A DNA stretch of 64,000 nt from Fragum whitleyi. Its lineage: Eukaryota; Mollusca; Bivalvia; Cardiida; Cardiidae. This document shows positions 28,001 through 43,000 of the stretch, piece by piece. A program made the translations under genes and the position numbers. Position 1 is the first letter of the stretch, and every line of letters starts with the position of its first letter. The DNA is taken from contig OX411551.1 in assembly GCA_948146395.1 (NCBI GenBank), positions 43,496,796 through 43,560,795 on the forward strand, in the 5' to 3' direction. The notes beneath the pieces were generated by a model. The model made no database searches, had not been told where the DNA came from, and worked only from the letters and a program-made list of their open reading frames with translations.

Positions 28001-31000
28001 CATAAAGTTTCAAGTCGATAGCTATTATACTTTAGGAGATATGCTCTAGACACAATGTAAGTTTAAAAAAATAACAAAGGGCAATAACTCCAAAACTATG
28101 CAAGCAAGAGTTGTAGTTCTAGTGTATTGCACTTCTCCTCCATGAGATCTATCCACCCATAAAGATTCCAGTTGATAGCTATTATACTTTAGGAGATATG
28201 CTCCAGACAAAATCTAAGTATCAAAAATAACAAAGGGCAATAACTCCAAAATTATGCAAGCAAGAGTTAGAGTTCTTGTGCACTGCACTACTCCTCCATG
28301 AGATCTATCCACCCATAAATTTCAAGTTGATAGCTATTGTAATTTAGGAGATATGCACGGACTAAATTTAATTATTAAAAATAACAAAGGGCAATAACTC
28401 CAAAATTATGCAAGCAAGAGTTAGAGTTCTTGTGCACTGTACTTCTTTTCCATAAGATCTATCCACCCATAAAGTTTCAAGTTGATTGCTATTATACTTT
28501 AGGTGATATGCTTTGTGGTCAGATTGCAAGGACTCAAATAAGGTGTTATCTTATACAGCTAACATAAAGGTAACAGACATAAAAACCCCTTTTTGCATGG
28601 CATATTTTTAGACACAAATTTCAAATAGTTTAAGGTAGAGGGCATCTGATTTGCTACTCAAATGAGAAATTTCATCAAATTCTGAAAATATGACTAGGAG
28701 AAATGAAAGGACTGTATTTAACAAGTTATTGTAAAGGTAACAAACATTAAGCCCCCTTTTTCCATGATATATTTTTTTTACGTAAATTTCAAATTGTTTA
28801 TAGTAAAGGGCATCTGATTTGCTACTCAAATATGAAATATCATGAAATTCTGACCATTAGACTAGGAGAAATTTGAGAAAAACTGTATTTTACCCTAAGT
28901 CCCCTTTTCCTGTGACGAGGCCTCAAATCCCAAAAAACATCACAGATACATCAAGTTCATATGGTAAGTTTCATTTGATTTGGCTCAAGGGTTATGGAGA
29001 AATAGCTAGGGAGGGACAGACGGACGGATGGAAGGACAGATGGATGGACGGACGGACAGACAAAGCAGCGGCTATATGCTCTCCCTTTGGGGAGCATAAG
29101 AATTGAAGAGATTTTGAGAAAAGATGAAGAAAATGCAGGGACTCAGCATTTTTTTTTCATTGGAAATGTGTAGCTAAGGTCTATAAAGTACCATTCCAAA
29201 ATGTGGCCTATAAAGGTAAGTGTCAATATGAAACAAGATACCAGATTTTATTCAGAAAACCATCACAACAGTGGTGTGTCCTCCATCAAACATGTCAAAA
29301 CATAGTGTAATAGAATATCAATGAGTGATTACTAGGAATTTATCATGAAATATCTAAGTTGTTAGAAGTTTTGATAAACTCACAAACATATGTCTATATA
29401 GATTTTACAGACATGCCTTTGTTTCCTTGATGCAGTATTATTTTGCCAAACGGTGACAATATGCACTGTGTTGGCCACATGTTGAGAAACAAACTATGAA
29501 ATTTCATGAAAATCAATCAATTAATGTAGAAGAAGCTATTTAAACAAAATATTTAGCATGGGGGCCTCTTTTATCATGATGAAACAGAATTTGTTGAAAC
29601 ATTGAAATTTTTGCATGATTGAACATTTTTGAAAATTGCATCCATAAATGCAGGAGTTGGGCTATAAAGTAATAGAGGATATTGAATGAGTGGTCGTGAA
29701 ATACCGAATTTATTACATGAGTCATCTTTAAACAGATAAAAACGAGGCCACGCCGAGTTTTAATCTGTTTTAGATGACGAGTTTAATTAATTCTGTATTT
29801 TATGAGCACAAATTTCATATTCTGTTTTTAATATGACCAGAATTTTAGCAAAAAATCGTCAAAATTCTTGAAATTCAACGTTTCAATTTTCCGCAAAACT
29901 TATAATGCCGTTTAGAAATGAAGTCACAAAACATAGAATATGACGTCATTTTCGCGGTAACAAAGTAGCGTTGCTATTCGCTCTAAGCTCATTTGCATAC
30001 TTATTCCACTAGTGTAATAACACCCGTGTAATATCAAAAATATTCAGTGGGGTTATTTCGCTCCGGCGACGTACAGGTCGTATTATAACCCCCTTTATTG
30101 GTATGATGCAGCATAATAACACCAAACAGGGAAAATATGCACATGGCCATGTGACAAGGGCAATTCCATGAAAGTTTTATGTAAAGCTATCCATAATAGA
30201 ATGAAGAGTCGTGTTAACAAGAAATTTTACATTAAAGCCCCTTTTTCTGTAGTGTGACACAATATCATCAAACTGTGACAATATCTACATGGTCATAAAA
30301 TAAGGAGCATTCTGTGACAGCTTAATGCAAATCCATCCCTTAATGTAGAAGTTGTATAATAACAAATTTTACATGAAAGTTTAAACTTGAAATTTGGCCA
30401 GATTCTGAGAATCGGTACATTTTTTGTAATAATATGTTATATCTGGTGGATTAAAATTGGGTCAGTTTGAACCCATTATTAAGACTTACTTCAATCTGGC
30501 ACATATTGTAGAGGGTAGACCACTGTAATTTGATTTCTTCATTTGATACTGTAATAAACCAACATCTTTTGAGCACAAAACTAAAACAAGTGTTGAATGA
30601 GTGTTAATGAAATACCAAATTTATTTAATGTGAACTCCATAAACAGATAAAAACGAGGCTCTGAATTAAATGAATTTGGTAATGAAAATCTTGTGATATG
30701 GAAAGCTTCTTGGGCAAGGGGAGAAATTGTAAGTATTAAGTAACTTTCTTTTTAAGTCTGTTAATCGTAGACCTATGTTGTGGAATAGCAGCTCGAGGCT
30801 AGGAAAGGATGTGATGGTAGTACTGAAGTATGAAATACCTGGAATCTATTGTTAAGTGCTCCAGCCACCATGATATAATTGAAAGATTGTTGAAAGCAGC
30901 ATAAAACCCTATTCAAACAAACAATTTAAAAGTCTGTTTTTGTCATTGACATAGATATGACAAAGTTTTTAAACAAAGAAATTTTCATTCAGACTTAACC

Positions 31001-34000
31001 CTCGTTATTCTAGACCTGAAATATTACTGCTTTGGCAAAAGGTATGGACAAAGATCAGCCTGCTATTAAGTGCAGTCTGATCTTAGTGGATACTACCTGG
31101 GTCTCCATGTTAAACCAAACATGTTATAGATTGTATTTTTTAAAAATAAATACTTGCTCACAATGCATTCAGTTTTTGCAGCACTTTTATTTTAGTACAA
31201 TTTTGACAACAATTCTATTCAGCATGACACTAGTTAATTTTACTGCATTTCCGAATAGAACATTCCATTTTCAATAAGAATCAACGGCACTACCAGACAA
31301 ACATTCAATCCAAGTTGTATGAAGATTGAGCTTAAATTGTGGGTTCTAGTGTGCTAACAAGTAAATTGTTGTTAACACCCCCTTTCAGCCCCATTTTCCT
31401 TTTTTCCTATGGAACTTTCCCATTTTCAATAGGGTTCATAATTGTGACCAGACAAAAATTCTGACCATAGTTCATGACAATTGGACCAAAACTGTACTTC
31501 TAGAGTGCTAACAAGAATTTCATCATTAAAACCCTTTTTTCCCATGTTTTCCAGTGGAGTGTTCGCATTTATGATAAAATTTACTTCATTCTTATGACTA
31601 GACAAACAATCTGACCAAGTTTCATAATGTTTGGGCTTAAACTCATGATTGTAGGTCATTTGGTTCTTGAGTTAGAGTCCGGAAACGAAAAGATCTACAG
31701 ACGGACGGATGGATGGACAGACGGATGGACGGACAGACAGATGGACAGAAAAATGGACAGACAGACAGACATGGTGAAACCAATATACCCCCTCTACTTT
31801 GTAGGTGGGGAGTATAAAAAGCATCATACCCTATATTCAGGGGTAAAGAAGCATTCAATTTCCGGACAATTCCCTGCAATGCCATGTACAAGTTCAGTGG
31901 TCTGCTGGTCTCCTATGGGATAATTGTGTATTCCATAACGATTGCAGAGAAATTTCATGATTGGTTCCGGACATTTAATCTTATCTTGTAAGTAACACTG
32001 GAACCCATAATCACTGAAATGACAAAACAAGAGCACCGCCTACGGGTGCCTACGCTCGGCTGTCGAAAGCTTGATGGTGGGAAAAAATTCTAAGTCGAAA
32101 AAGGGGCATAATTTGCACAAAGTGCATCTAAAGTTATCCCCCTTGATAGTATAGGTTGCTCTTTTGATGGTGAACATGTGTGCCAAGTTTCAAGTGAATG
32201 CCTTCAGTAGAACCAGAGATATAACAAAATGGCAAAGTTTTCGCACGACGACGAAGACGACGATGACGACAACGACACGGAGGCTATAGCAATACCTCGG
32301 GTTTTCTCCGAAAACAGGCGAGCTAAAAATGAAATATGTGACCTGTCACCTGAAAAAGGCACAATCTGGAAACTGAAATAAATGTGACCCCTCACATGAA
32401 AAGGAACTCCTTAACCCTTTCCTGTTTTACAAAATATTGGACCTGTCCAAATTCCAAAGGTTTTGCAGACGAAAATTAAAAGTGGATTCAATTTGAAAAA
32501 TAATCATTCAGTAGGGTAGAAAATACTGTGGAAAAAGAAGAAATTGCTTGTCAGAAGCAATTTCTCCTTTTTTCACAATGTTTTCTCAATCATAAAATCA
32601 CAGACACGTAAAAAGCAGGGATTAAACAGCAAAGGGTTAAAATAAATATTTGAAAAATAATAGGTAATAGTACAGGTCAACCAAAGGTCCGTTTCAAAAA
32701 TCATTTTACGGGAAGGCAGATTGATCATTCTTTATTCAGAAATTTAATAAAGTGCAAAAAACTTCCCAGATAGTCCCTTTTTGCATGACAGGTCACAAAA
32801 ATTTGAAGAAGATATTGGAACCAGTACAGGACAAACAATCATATTTCAGAAGTTCTTTTGCAGGAAGGTAGTATGATCATTCTAGATTCATAAACTTGCG
32901 TAGTCTAACTTGGGTCTACACTTTACACACTACTTTGTGCCTAAAGGGTCGCAGAAAAAAACATTTTGAGGGGTCAGTGCAACACTATTTTATATAAATA
33001 TATAGGCACTTACAATAGTGTTGCGCCGATCCCTTGATATTATGAAATAAGCCTGTGCGTAACATTTCCAGAAAATTCAAAAGTGTGCTATGGCAAAGAC
33101 TCTTGCCAGCCTGTGCTTCTGTACAGTCCGATCAAAATCTATACTGTGCACTTTGTAGATAGTCAAGATCTAAAAGTATCTTACGACAGCCAGGCAATCT
33201 TCTATTTGGACTATAAATCTTTCTAGGATGCTCAATGTTTGCCCCTTAGGTATAAGTCTAGTTGTTGGAAATGTCATGCACAAGCTTAAATAATTTATAT
33301 ATTACAGTAAGTTTCAATGACCTTGCCATCTGTATTTTTGAAAACTCTTTTTACTTTGATTCTATCGTGATTTAATCAGTGGAAAATGTAAATGAATATT
33401 TTAGAACTATTTCATGCTGTTTCATGACATATCCTTCTGTATAAAAACCTTTAGCAGACAGTAAGGACTAAGATAAGCCTACATAGATATGCAAGCTGAT
33501 AATTGTCTACACTGCCTACTTTAATTATTGGAGACCTGTCACGTGATAATCTCGGAAACCGCGAAATATCATTTAAAAAAGAGATTGGTTCTAGTACAGG
33601 AAAACCAGATTTAACGTTTAAAAAATTCTTTCACAGGAAGGTAGATCGATTATTGTATATTCAGATAATTAGTAAAATACGAAAAGGTTCGACCCAAGTC
33701 AATCTGCGCATGACTTGGGTAGACATTCTACACACTACCCAGATGTTCCCTTTTAGCTTGATGGGTCACATATCATTTTAGAAATTCTTGACCAGAGGAT
33801 TTGAAGTGTCCCCAGAATTACTTTTTTCGAACAAAATTTAAATTCAGCATAATAAGGGTTAAGTCAGGGTTGTGGAATTCCCATACCCGGCTTGTCCGAC
33901 TCGGGCTTTTGTACTTGTGGACAAGTAAATTTTTCTAAGCCACTTGTCCAAGGACAAGTAAGTACCAGGGCAAATCTTGGAATGTTACTTAAAAGAATTA

Positions 34001-37000
34001 AGAGAGAAATCATCCCAATTAACATATCATAGGGTAGAAAACATTGTTTTTAATGAAGAAAATGCTGGATACCAGCATTTTCTTCATCAAAAGGCAATGT
34101 TGTTTGTTTTTTTTTTTCAATTTTTTCTATTTACTCTGAGGCGGACAAGTTTATTTTGATCCTGGACGAGTAGAAAATCCGCTTTTACTTGTCCAGGGAC
34201 AAGTGAAGAAAACTCGTATTTCCACAGCCCTGGTTAAGTTAAAGACAATGCAATTTGGAAATTGTTCTGATTTCTAGATGTCCTGAATGATATTCTAAAA
34301 ACTTCAGCTTTGTCACACATTGCCCTTTTTTGGCAATTAAATAACAAATTTGCTTAGCCTCTTTAGCTTCTTCTTGAAAAGATTCTATGTAAACTGAGTA
34401 ACTTTATGAGTGCCCACTAAGCTGTCATGTGATTACATTTTAATAATAAGCATTATTTTCCAAACCAATACAATACTGACCTATAATCAGTGATTGGACG
34501 GCGGAATTTTATCCAATCTGGAGCATATTCTGGTACTGTCTCAGCTTCGACAGTCCAGTTAAACTCTACCCTTGTTATCTCTAGAAACAGGTTCTTATCT
34601 TCATGTTTCTCGAAGAAGAATTTTGTCATATCGTTGGAACTGACCAAACTCTCCAAACATCTTGCGTAAAATTGATCCTTCACATTTACCTATAGAAAAA
34701 AAAGTGTCTCTTTAACCATGTTTTTAGCTCAACTGTTTTACAGAGAACAAGAGCTTCCCAGAGCGGCACATATACGCCCAATGGGGCTTGTCAGTAACCT
34801 TGGCTTATCAGTAACGTGAGCTTGAATGATAGCTAAAAATATTGCAAACAGACAGACAACTGGTGCCATAACATAGTATGACCTTTTGAGTGTAAATTGA
34901 AAATGATTTTATGCACAACTATATGCCAAACAGTTATTTTGCAAGTTTCAGTTCATTCCAATTCAAAGTGCTCACAAAAGAAATATAGTGAATTTCAATC
35001 AATTCAAGGGCAGATAATACAAGAAAGACCCAAGCTTTTTGAATTTCTGAAGTCTTATGCTTAACCAAATATCATGGTTACATTATGGCAAGATTCATTT
35101 CAATCCAATTAAATTTGTAGGAGTTGTGCACACACACGCATAAAAAAATCTGTAAATTTAAACTATTTTGTGAAGTAAAGGGCAGATAAATCAGGAACTA
35201 CTTAACATATGAAAATATAGTTAGTCCTTAGCACAAATAGACAACCTACACAGTCATTATGGCATGTTTCCTTTCATTCCCATCCAAAATGTAGGAGAAA
35301 ATGAGCTGACAAGAAATTTTGTTTTTCATCAACTGAAGGGCAGATAATCTATGATAACTCAAGAATGACTGGAGCATTTTGAATTGAAAAGTCATATGCA
35401 AAACTAGACATCATAGAGAGTAATTGTGTCCAGTTTCAGCTCATTTCAATTGATAGTTAAGGAGGAGTTGCACACAAAATAAAGTGATTTTCTTTTAATT
35501 CAAGGGCAGATAATTCAAGATTTCTCAGGAATGACTGTAATGATTTGAATTTCGAAGGTCTTGTGCACAACAAGACATCATAGGGAGTAATTGTGTCTAG
35601 TTTCAGCTCATTCCCACTGATAGTTTAGGAAGAGTTGTACACACAAAAAATTGCTAATGGACGGGCAGACGGATGGACAGATGGGTGGACGACAGAGGCC
35701 ATAACATAACACGACCCTTCGGGCGTATAAAAACGAGGGGACTGTCAGTCTTGCTTAAGCAACCACATTTATTAAGCAGACATTTTTATTAAGCAACCAT
35801 TTTTCAGATTCCCTGTCTTTAAATCAAAGAATTAAGAAGTTTGTCTCGTAAGCAGGCCTCCTAGCAGGCCTAAACGAAAATAAAGGTTTTTATAAAGGCT
35901 CCAATGTATGAAAATAAAGGCCTTTTAGTGTAAAATATGAAAAAAATAAAGAGTAAATAAAGGCTATTTTTGTCGAGGTTCTTATTTCTTTATTGAACCC
36001 ATATTCATACCAAAGTCATTTTTTTATGTTATATACTGCATTCTGAAAAACTCAAGATGGAAGAAATAAAAGCAGCATTTTTTAATAACACATAAAAGAA
36101 TGGAAAATGCAGAACAAAAGCCATTACTTGCTTTCAGCTAGCACGGTAACCAGTCAGAGCAAATATAAAGGTTTTGAGAGAGAATAACAGGCTATTTTGG
36201 CGTTTTAAAGGTTTTCTGGGGAAATGTAAAGGTTTTAAAGGTTTGCTCTGAAAATAAAGGTTTTTAAAGGTTTTAAAGGTTTCACTAGGAGGCCTGCGTA
36301 AGTGTTACATACGAAGCATTTCACTGTATTGCCAAGGCCTTGGTGTCATTGTCATTGGTGTGGTGGTTGTCATTGACGTGGGAAAACTGTGACATTTTGA
36401 GAAATCTCTGGTATCGCCTAAGAAAATCACTTGACATTCAAGTAAGACAAACAAGAGGCACAAGAGGGCCTGTATCCACTGGCACTTTCAAGTTTATTAC
36501 CAAGTTTACAGGTCTTTCTTATATTGAGGGTTCGGTGCAAGACTGTAGTAAGTGTATATACTTACTACAGTCTTGCACCGAACCCTCGATATGTAAGTAG
36601 ATTGTCATCTAACATCAAGGTTAAGGCATGATATTGCTTAACTGCAATAATGTGGAAGAGGTAACTTAATGACAATAATTCTGTAAAAGTTGACTGTAAA
36701 TCTGTCATAAAGGATTCTTAAACCATGAAAGCCTTTTTCTCTGTAACACATCATCATTTCACCAAATAGCTGTAACTAGAGTATGGTCACATAAGAAAGT
36801 TAAAGGAAAATCCATTCATAAATAAAGATGGAAAGGTGTTATTAACCCTTGTCATGCTGAACCCGGAATATTCCTGCTTTGGCAGGAGCTATAGACCAAC
36901 ATCAACCTGCACATATGTGCAGTCTGACGTTAGTCTACACCACCTGTTTCTCACTTTGAAACCAGAATTGTCAATAGATTTAGTTTTTCAAATAAAAATT

Positions 37001-40000
37001 GACCTTCAGTTGGTACTTTCAGTGCTTTTTGCCCTTTGATTTTGATGAAATTTTTAGCTAAAATTTATTCAGCATGACAAGGGTTAATAATTTTCAGAAA
37101 GCCCATTTTTTATGACGTGATCAACAAGGCCATTAAGCAGAAATAGGACCATGGTCAGATAAAAAGGAATATTCTGTGAAAGTTTCAGGAGAATTCATCA
37201 ACAAGAGGACCATGATGGTCCTAGATTGCTCACTTCTGTCTCTTTGACTCCTGTAATATCACATCAAGTAAATAGGCAGGTGTCAACAAGAAGGTAATTT
37301 CTACATAAGATCAATACCAATCAGCAAAGACCAAAAAGAACAGGTTTTTAAGATTTCTTCCTTGTTGTCTACGTTATATAGGGGGTGGGGCAATTAAAAG
37401 CCTAAATATGAACCCAGGGGTTTGATATTAACATTCTTGATAAAACTCCACTAGATTATGCTACATACCAAATATGTTAGCTGTCTAACTTCTAGTTTTT
37501 GAAGATTTTCTTATTTCACCTATCTTACTCAGGTGAGCAACAAAAAAAAAAAAAAAAAAAAAAAATGAGCCCGTTTAGTGCCCAAATATGACCCCATGGT
37601 CTTCATATGAACAAATTTGGTAGACATCCCCTAGATAATGCTACATACCAGTATGAAGGCTGTCTGCCATCTGGTTTGCACAATGGACAGTAGGTCATGA
37701 CAATAGCCTTCTTGAAGTCTTTTGAAGATTTTCATGCTTTGATTCTACGTTTAATAGCATCTGCCTGGGCAGAGCCAAACTATGACCCCAGGGTCATGAT
37801 ACAAACAAACTTGATAGAGGTCAAATATATGATTCTACATACTAAATATAAAAGCTATCAGCCATCTGGTTTAAGAACAGGAGATTTTTTAATATTTTTG
37901 CTCTTTGTTTATATGTTAAACGAAATGCGCCCCAAGGAAGTGCCCAAATATGACCCCAGGGTTATGATATAAACTTGGTTAAAATCCACTACATGATGCC
38001 ACATACCAATTATGCCATCGGATCTCAGAGAAGGAAGATTTTTAAAGATTTTTAAAGTTTACCCTACTTTCCCCTTTTTGTTGCAGTAGCAACAGTGAGT
38101 TTCATTTTTTCAATAACTTTGATAAAGCTTGACCCATAGAACATGCCGACTAAGTTTCATCCAAATTGGCCCTCCTGTTTATGAGAAGATTTTAAAATAA
38201 ACTGTGGACAACCAATGCCAGGCATCCAACATCTGAAGATCACAATAGCTAATTTTAAGCACTTTAAGCTCAGATGAGCTAAAAAGTGTGTTAGATTTTA
38301 TAGCATAGACAAGGGTTAACTAAGCATACTTATACAAAGCTCAATCAAAAGCACTTTTTTATATTACCACATAACAGTTATATATGTAAATTTATCTTTC
38401 AGTCATAAATTTTCTGATCTTTAAAAGAATCTTAGATACTTACACAAAGCCCTAGAGGTTCATATGTGGTCCCTGTAAAAAGCAGTTTACTGCCCCATAG
38501 CCATATGACAGCTTCATTTAAGTCTTTACCTTTCTGTAGTAAATTTTCCACCCTTTTTATAGAATTTGTGATACTTACACTAAGGGCTTTAGGTTCATAT
38601 GTGGTCCCCCCCAAAAAAGCCCTTACAGCCCCTTGATCTCATAAAGACCTTAAATTGATGGCTCAGCATAAAACCACTGCAACTGCCTATATAAATATAG
38701 GCAGTTACTAGTGTTTTGTGCTAAGCAATTGATATGTGTCTTTATCTTTCTGTCATAAATTCTAAAATTTGCTTATAGAAGTATAGATACTTACACAAAG
38801 GGCTATAGGTTCATACATGGTCCCTGTAAAAAGCCCTTTACTGCCCCGTAGCCATATTACAGCTTCATAAGAGTCTTTATCTTTCTGTCGTAAATTTTCC
38901 AATCTCTTTTTAGAGTCCATGTCATTCAGCATCTGAAGCTCTTTGTCTTTTGCTGAAATGAATATCTTCAATGTTTCAACAAAGTTCCACCCGCTTTTTA
39001 CAGTTCCTAGTCCTTGTTGTGCTTAATAATAACTAGAGCTGCTTCAGCAGCTGATTTGCTCCACAGGCCTGAATCAACTGATATGATGAAACAAAAAATA
39101 ATGTGTTTTTAAGAGTGTGTCCATTTTTTTCTAGCAGAATGATAAGTCACATGCTGAATATTTCTGCAAAGATTAATCATGATCAATGAAAAACAAAGAA
39201 AATTGGCCATATGATACATATTATTCATCCCATCACAATAATTCTGTGCATATGATAAAGGGTTACCAAAGGCTCATTCCAGTGAAATTTGGTTCATAAA
39301 CATTAATTAGGATATGAGAAAATGATTTTCAAAGTTTCTACTATATAACATATAGAGAATTGACCTCTGCCCATAAAAGACATATTTTTCATCTGATCAA
39401 ATTTATTTTTTTTAAAACTGATAGAGGATCTCTAAAAGGAATATTCTAGTAAAATATGGTTGATATCCATTGAATAGCTGCTGAGAAAATGGTTTTCAAA
39501 GTTTCCACTAACAAGAGGCCCAAGAGGGCCTGTATTGCTCCCCTGGCTTAAAATCTCAAGATTTGAAAGAGAGATATTGAAAATAGAAGGAAATGAAAGT
39601 TAACAGCATTCAGAAGGAATTCCGACTTTTTCTTAGTTGAAACTGACTTATGAAGGAATGAACTTATTTAAATAATATGTAAAATTACAAAGAAGAAAAC
39701 TATTTAGATATCACTTTAAAACAAGAGGACCAGAATGGCCCTTAACCGCTCACCTTTCATTGATCCAGTGGATCTCATCCAATCCAAATTTCTTCAACAG
39801 CTTAAGAAGAGGGTCACCCAAGGAACATTCTGGTAAAGTTTCATTGAAATCAGCCTAATGGTTCAGGAGGAGATGTCATTCAAAAATTTCAGGGTAAAAA
39901 AACACCCTGCCCTGCCACGCCCATATTTGGGGGTCAATCTAGATTTCTTGAACAACTTTAGAAAAGGGTCAACCAAGGAACATTTTGGTAAAGATTCATT

Positions 40001-43000
40001 GAAATCGGCCCAATGGTTCAGGAGGAGATGTCATTCAAAGATTTCGGGGTCAAAATAAGCCCTGCCCTGCCACGCCCATATTTGGGGGTCAATCCAAATA
40101 TCTTGAACAACTTTAGAAAAGGGTCACCCCAGGAACATTCTGGTAAAGTTTCATTGAAATTTGCCCAATGGTTCAGGAGGAGATGACATTCAAAGATTTC
40201 GGGGTCAAAATAAACCCCCACTGCCATGCCCATATTTGGGGGTCAATCCAAATTTCTTCAACATCTTTAGAAGAGGGTCACCCAAGGAACATTCTGGTAT
40301 AGTTTCATTGAAATCAGCCTAATGGTTCAGGAGGGGATATCATTCAAAGATTTTTGGGTCAAAATAAGCCCCGCCCTGCCACGCCCATATTTTGGGCGTC
40401 AATCCAAATTTCTTGAACAACTTTAAAAGAGGGTCACCCAAGGAACATTCCGGCCAAGTTTCGTCAAAATCCACCCATTGGTTTTTGTAGAAGATGTTTA
40501 AAGAAAAGTTTACGCACACATACACACACAGACGCAGGACAGACACCCTGCCATGACAATAGCTCGCTGGCCTTCGGCCAGTGGAGCTAAAAATATATAG
40601 AGAAATGACCTCCCTCCATAAATGACACATATCTCATCTTATCACAATAACTTTTTGTAGACTGATAACGGACCACTCAAGGATTATTCAAATGAACTTG
40701 GTCAATATCCATTGATAAGATTATGGGAAAAGTCACATAATACCATATATGGAAATAAGCTACGCCCATTAAAGCCTTGCTTTTTATTGAATCATAAATC
40801 CTAGAAAAACTTTGAAAGAGGGTCACCAAAGGATCATTCCTGTGAAAGTTGGTTCAAATCCATCCAGTAGTTTCTGAGGAGAAGATTTTTTTAAAAAAAA
40901 AAAGTTACTGGAGGCATGGACTCAAGACACTCATCGGCATGACAATAGCTCAAGGCAAATGGAGCTAAAAACAATTATTTCAATATAAAGTCTGAGTAAA
41001 TTCTCAGATAAGAAAAAAACATTTTCCAATCTGCAGCCAAGAGTTGCTTTTTGAAGTAAGATTTTTTAATCTATGTCAGACTCTGTTCATAAGGTTAATT
41101 GCAACTAATCAGTGGATTGCCGTTTTTTTTTGGGTTTGCAATTTTGAGGACTGCCCTGTATAGTCAATATTGCTCAAGCGATCATTTCTATTAAGTGACC
41201 TATTTCATTAAGCAACCATCATGAATCATCACCGTAAGCAAAATCTTTGAAAAAATGGACATTCTTATGCGAACAATTGTTTATTTTTAATCTTATGTTG
41301 TTTGAGTCCATCAAAATTGTCTCATTGAGACAATTCTAATGGGTTCAAACTTTATGAGATTCAGTAAGACTTATGCAACAATCAATATATGCTGTCAAAA
41401 TCATCATCATCAAAAATTATTGTATTAAGCAACCATTCCAATAAGCAACCGCTTTTTGATGGTCCCCTAAGTGGTCACTGAACACAAGTTCTACTGTACA
41501 GCAAAACTTGTGTTAAGCAATCACTTAAGGGACCATCAAAAAGCAGTTGTTTGTGGGAATGGTCACTTAATATGAAATACCATGATAAATGTTACAATTC
41601 ATTTTGATAGCATTTATAGATTAATGGTCAAGTTGTACCGAATCCTATGATGTTCAAATCCAATAGAATCGTCTTCTTGAGACGATTCTAAGGGGTTCCA
41701 ACAACATAAGATTCAACAATAACCAATTGTTCGTTAAGAATGTCCTCTTTTTCAGAGATTTTGCTTGCAGTGAAGAGACTTTTTACGGTGATCGCATGAT
41801 AGACGTGGTCGCTCAAGCAATATGGACTGTATTTATCCATTTCCTCAACAGATAACCACCCTTTTTACCTGCAATACTTTTACTGAGGTTGTCTATTTGT
41901 ACATGTAAACTATCTCCCTCCTTACCTGCAATACTTTTATTGGGGTTGTCTATTTGTACATGTAAACTATCTCCCTCCTCCTTACCTGAAATACTTTAAC
42001 TGAGGTTGTCTATTTGTACATGTAAACTATCTCCCTCCTCCTTACCTGCAATACTTTTACTGAGGTTGTCTATTTGTACATATTAACTATCTCCCTCCTC
42101 CTTACCTGAAATACTTTTACTGAGGTTGTCTATTTGTACATGTAAACTATCTCCCTCCTCCTTACCTGAAATACTTTTACTGAGGTTGTCTATTTGTACA
42201 TATTAACTATCTCCCTCCTCCTTACCTGAAATACTTTTACTGAGGTTGTCTATTTGTACATGTAAACTATCTCCCTCCTCCTTACCTGAAATACTTTTAC
42301 TGAGGTTGTCTATTTGTACATGTAAACTATCTCCCTCCTTACCTGCAATACTTTTATTGGGGTTGTCTATTTGTACATGTAAACTATCTCCCTCCTCCTT
42401 ACCTGAAATACTTTTACTGAGGTTGTCTATTTGTACATGGTAACTATCTCCCTCCTCCTTACCTGCAATACTTTTACTGAGGTTGTCTATTTGTACATAT
42501 TAACTATCTCCCTCCTCCTTACCTGAAATACTTTTACTGAGGTTGTCTATTTGTACATATTAACTATCTCCCTCCTCCTTACCTGAAATACTTTTACTGA
42601 GGTTGTCTATTTGTACATGTAAACTATCTCCCTCCTCCTTACCTGCAATACTTTAACTGAGGTTGTCTATTTGTACATATTAACTATCTCCCTCCTTACC
42701 TGAAATACTTTTACTGAGGTTGTCTATTTGTACATGTAAACTATCTCCCTCCTCCTTACCTGCAATACTTTTATTGAGGTTGTCTATTTGTACATATTAA
42801 CTATCTCCCTCCTTACCTGCAATACTTTAACTGAGGTTGTCTATTTGTACATGTAAACTATCTCCCTCCTCCTTACCTGAAATACTTTTACTGAGGTTGT
42901 CTATTTGTACATATAAACTATCTCCCTCCTTACCTGCAATACTTTTACTGAGGTTGTCTATTTGTACATGTAAACTATCTCCCTCCTCCTTACCTGAAAT

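Noticed and set aside
33503..33781. 92-codon plus-strand frame
   Set aside because: Falls in a dispersed repeat with relatives at 32650-32930; no domain and no splice support.
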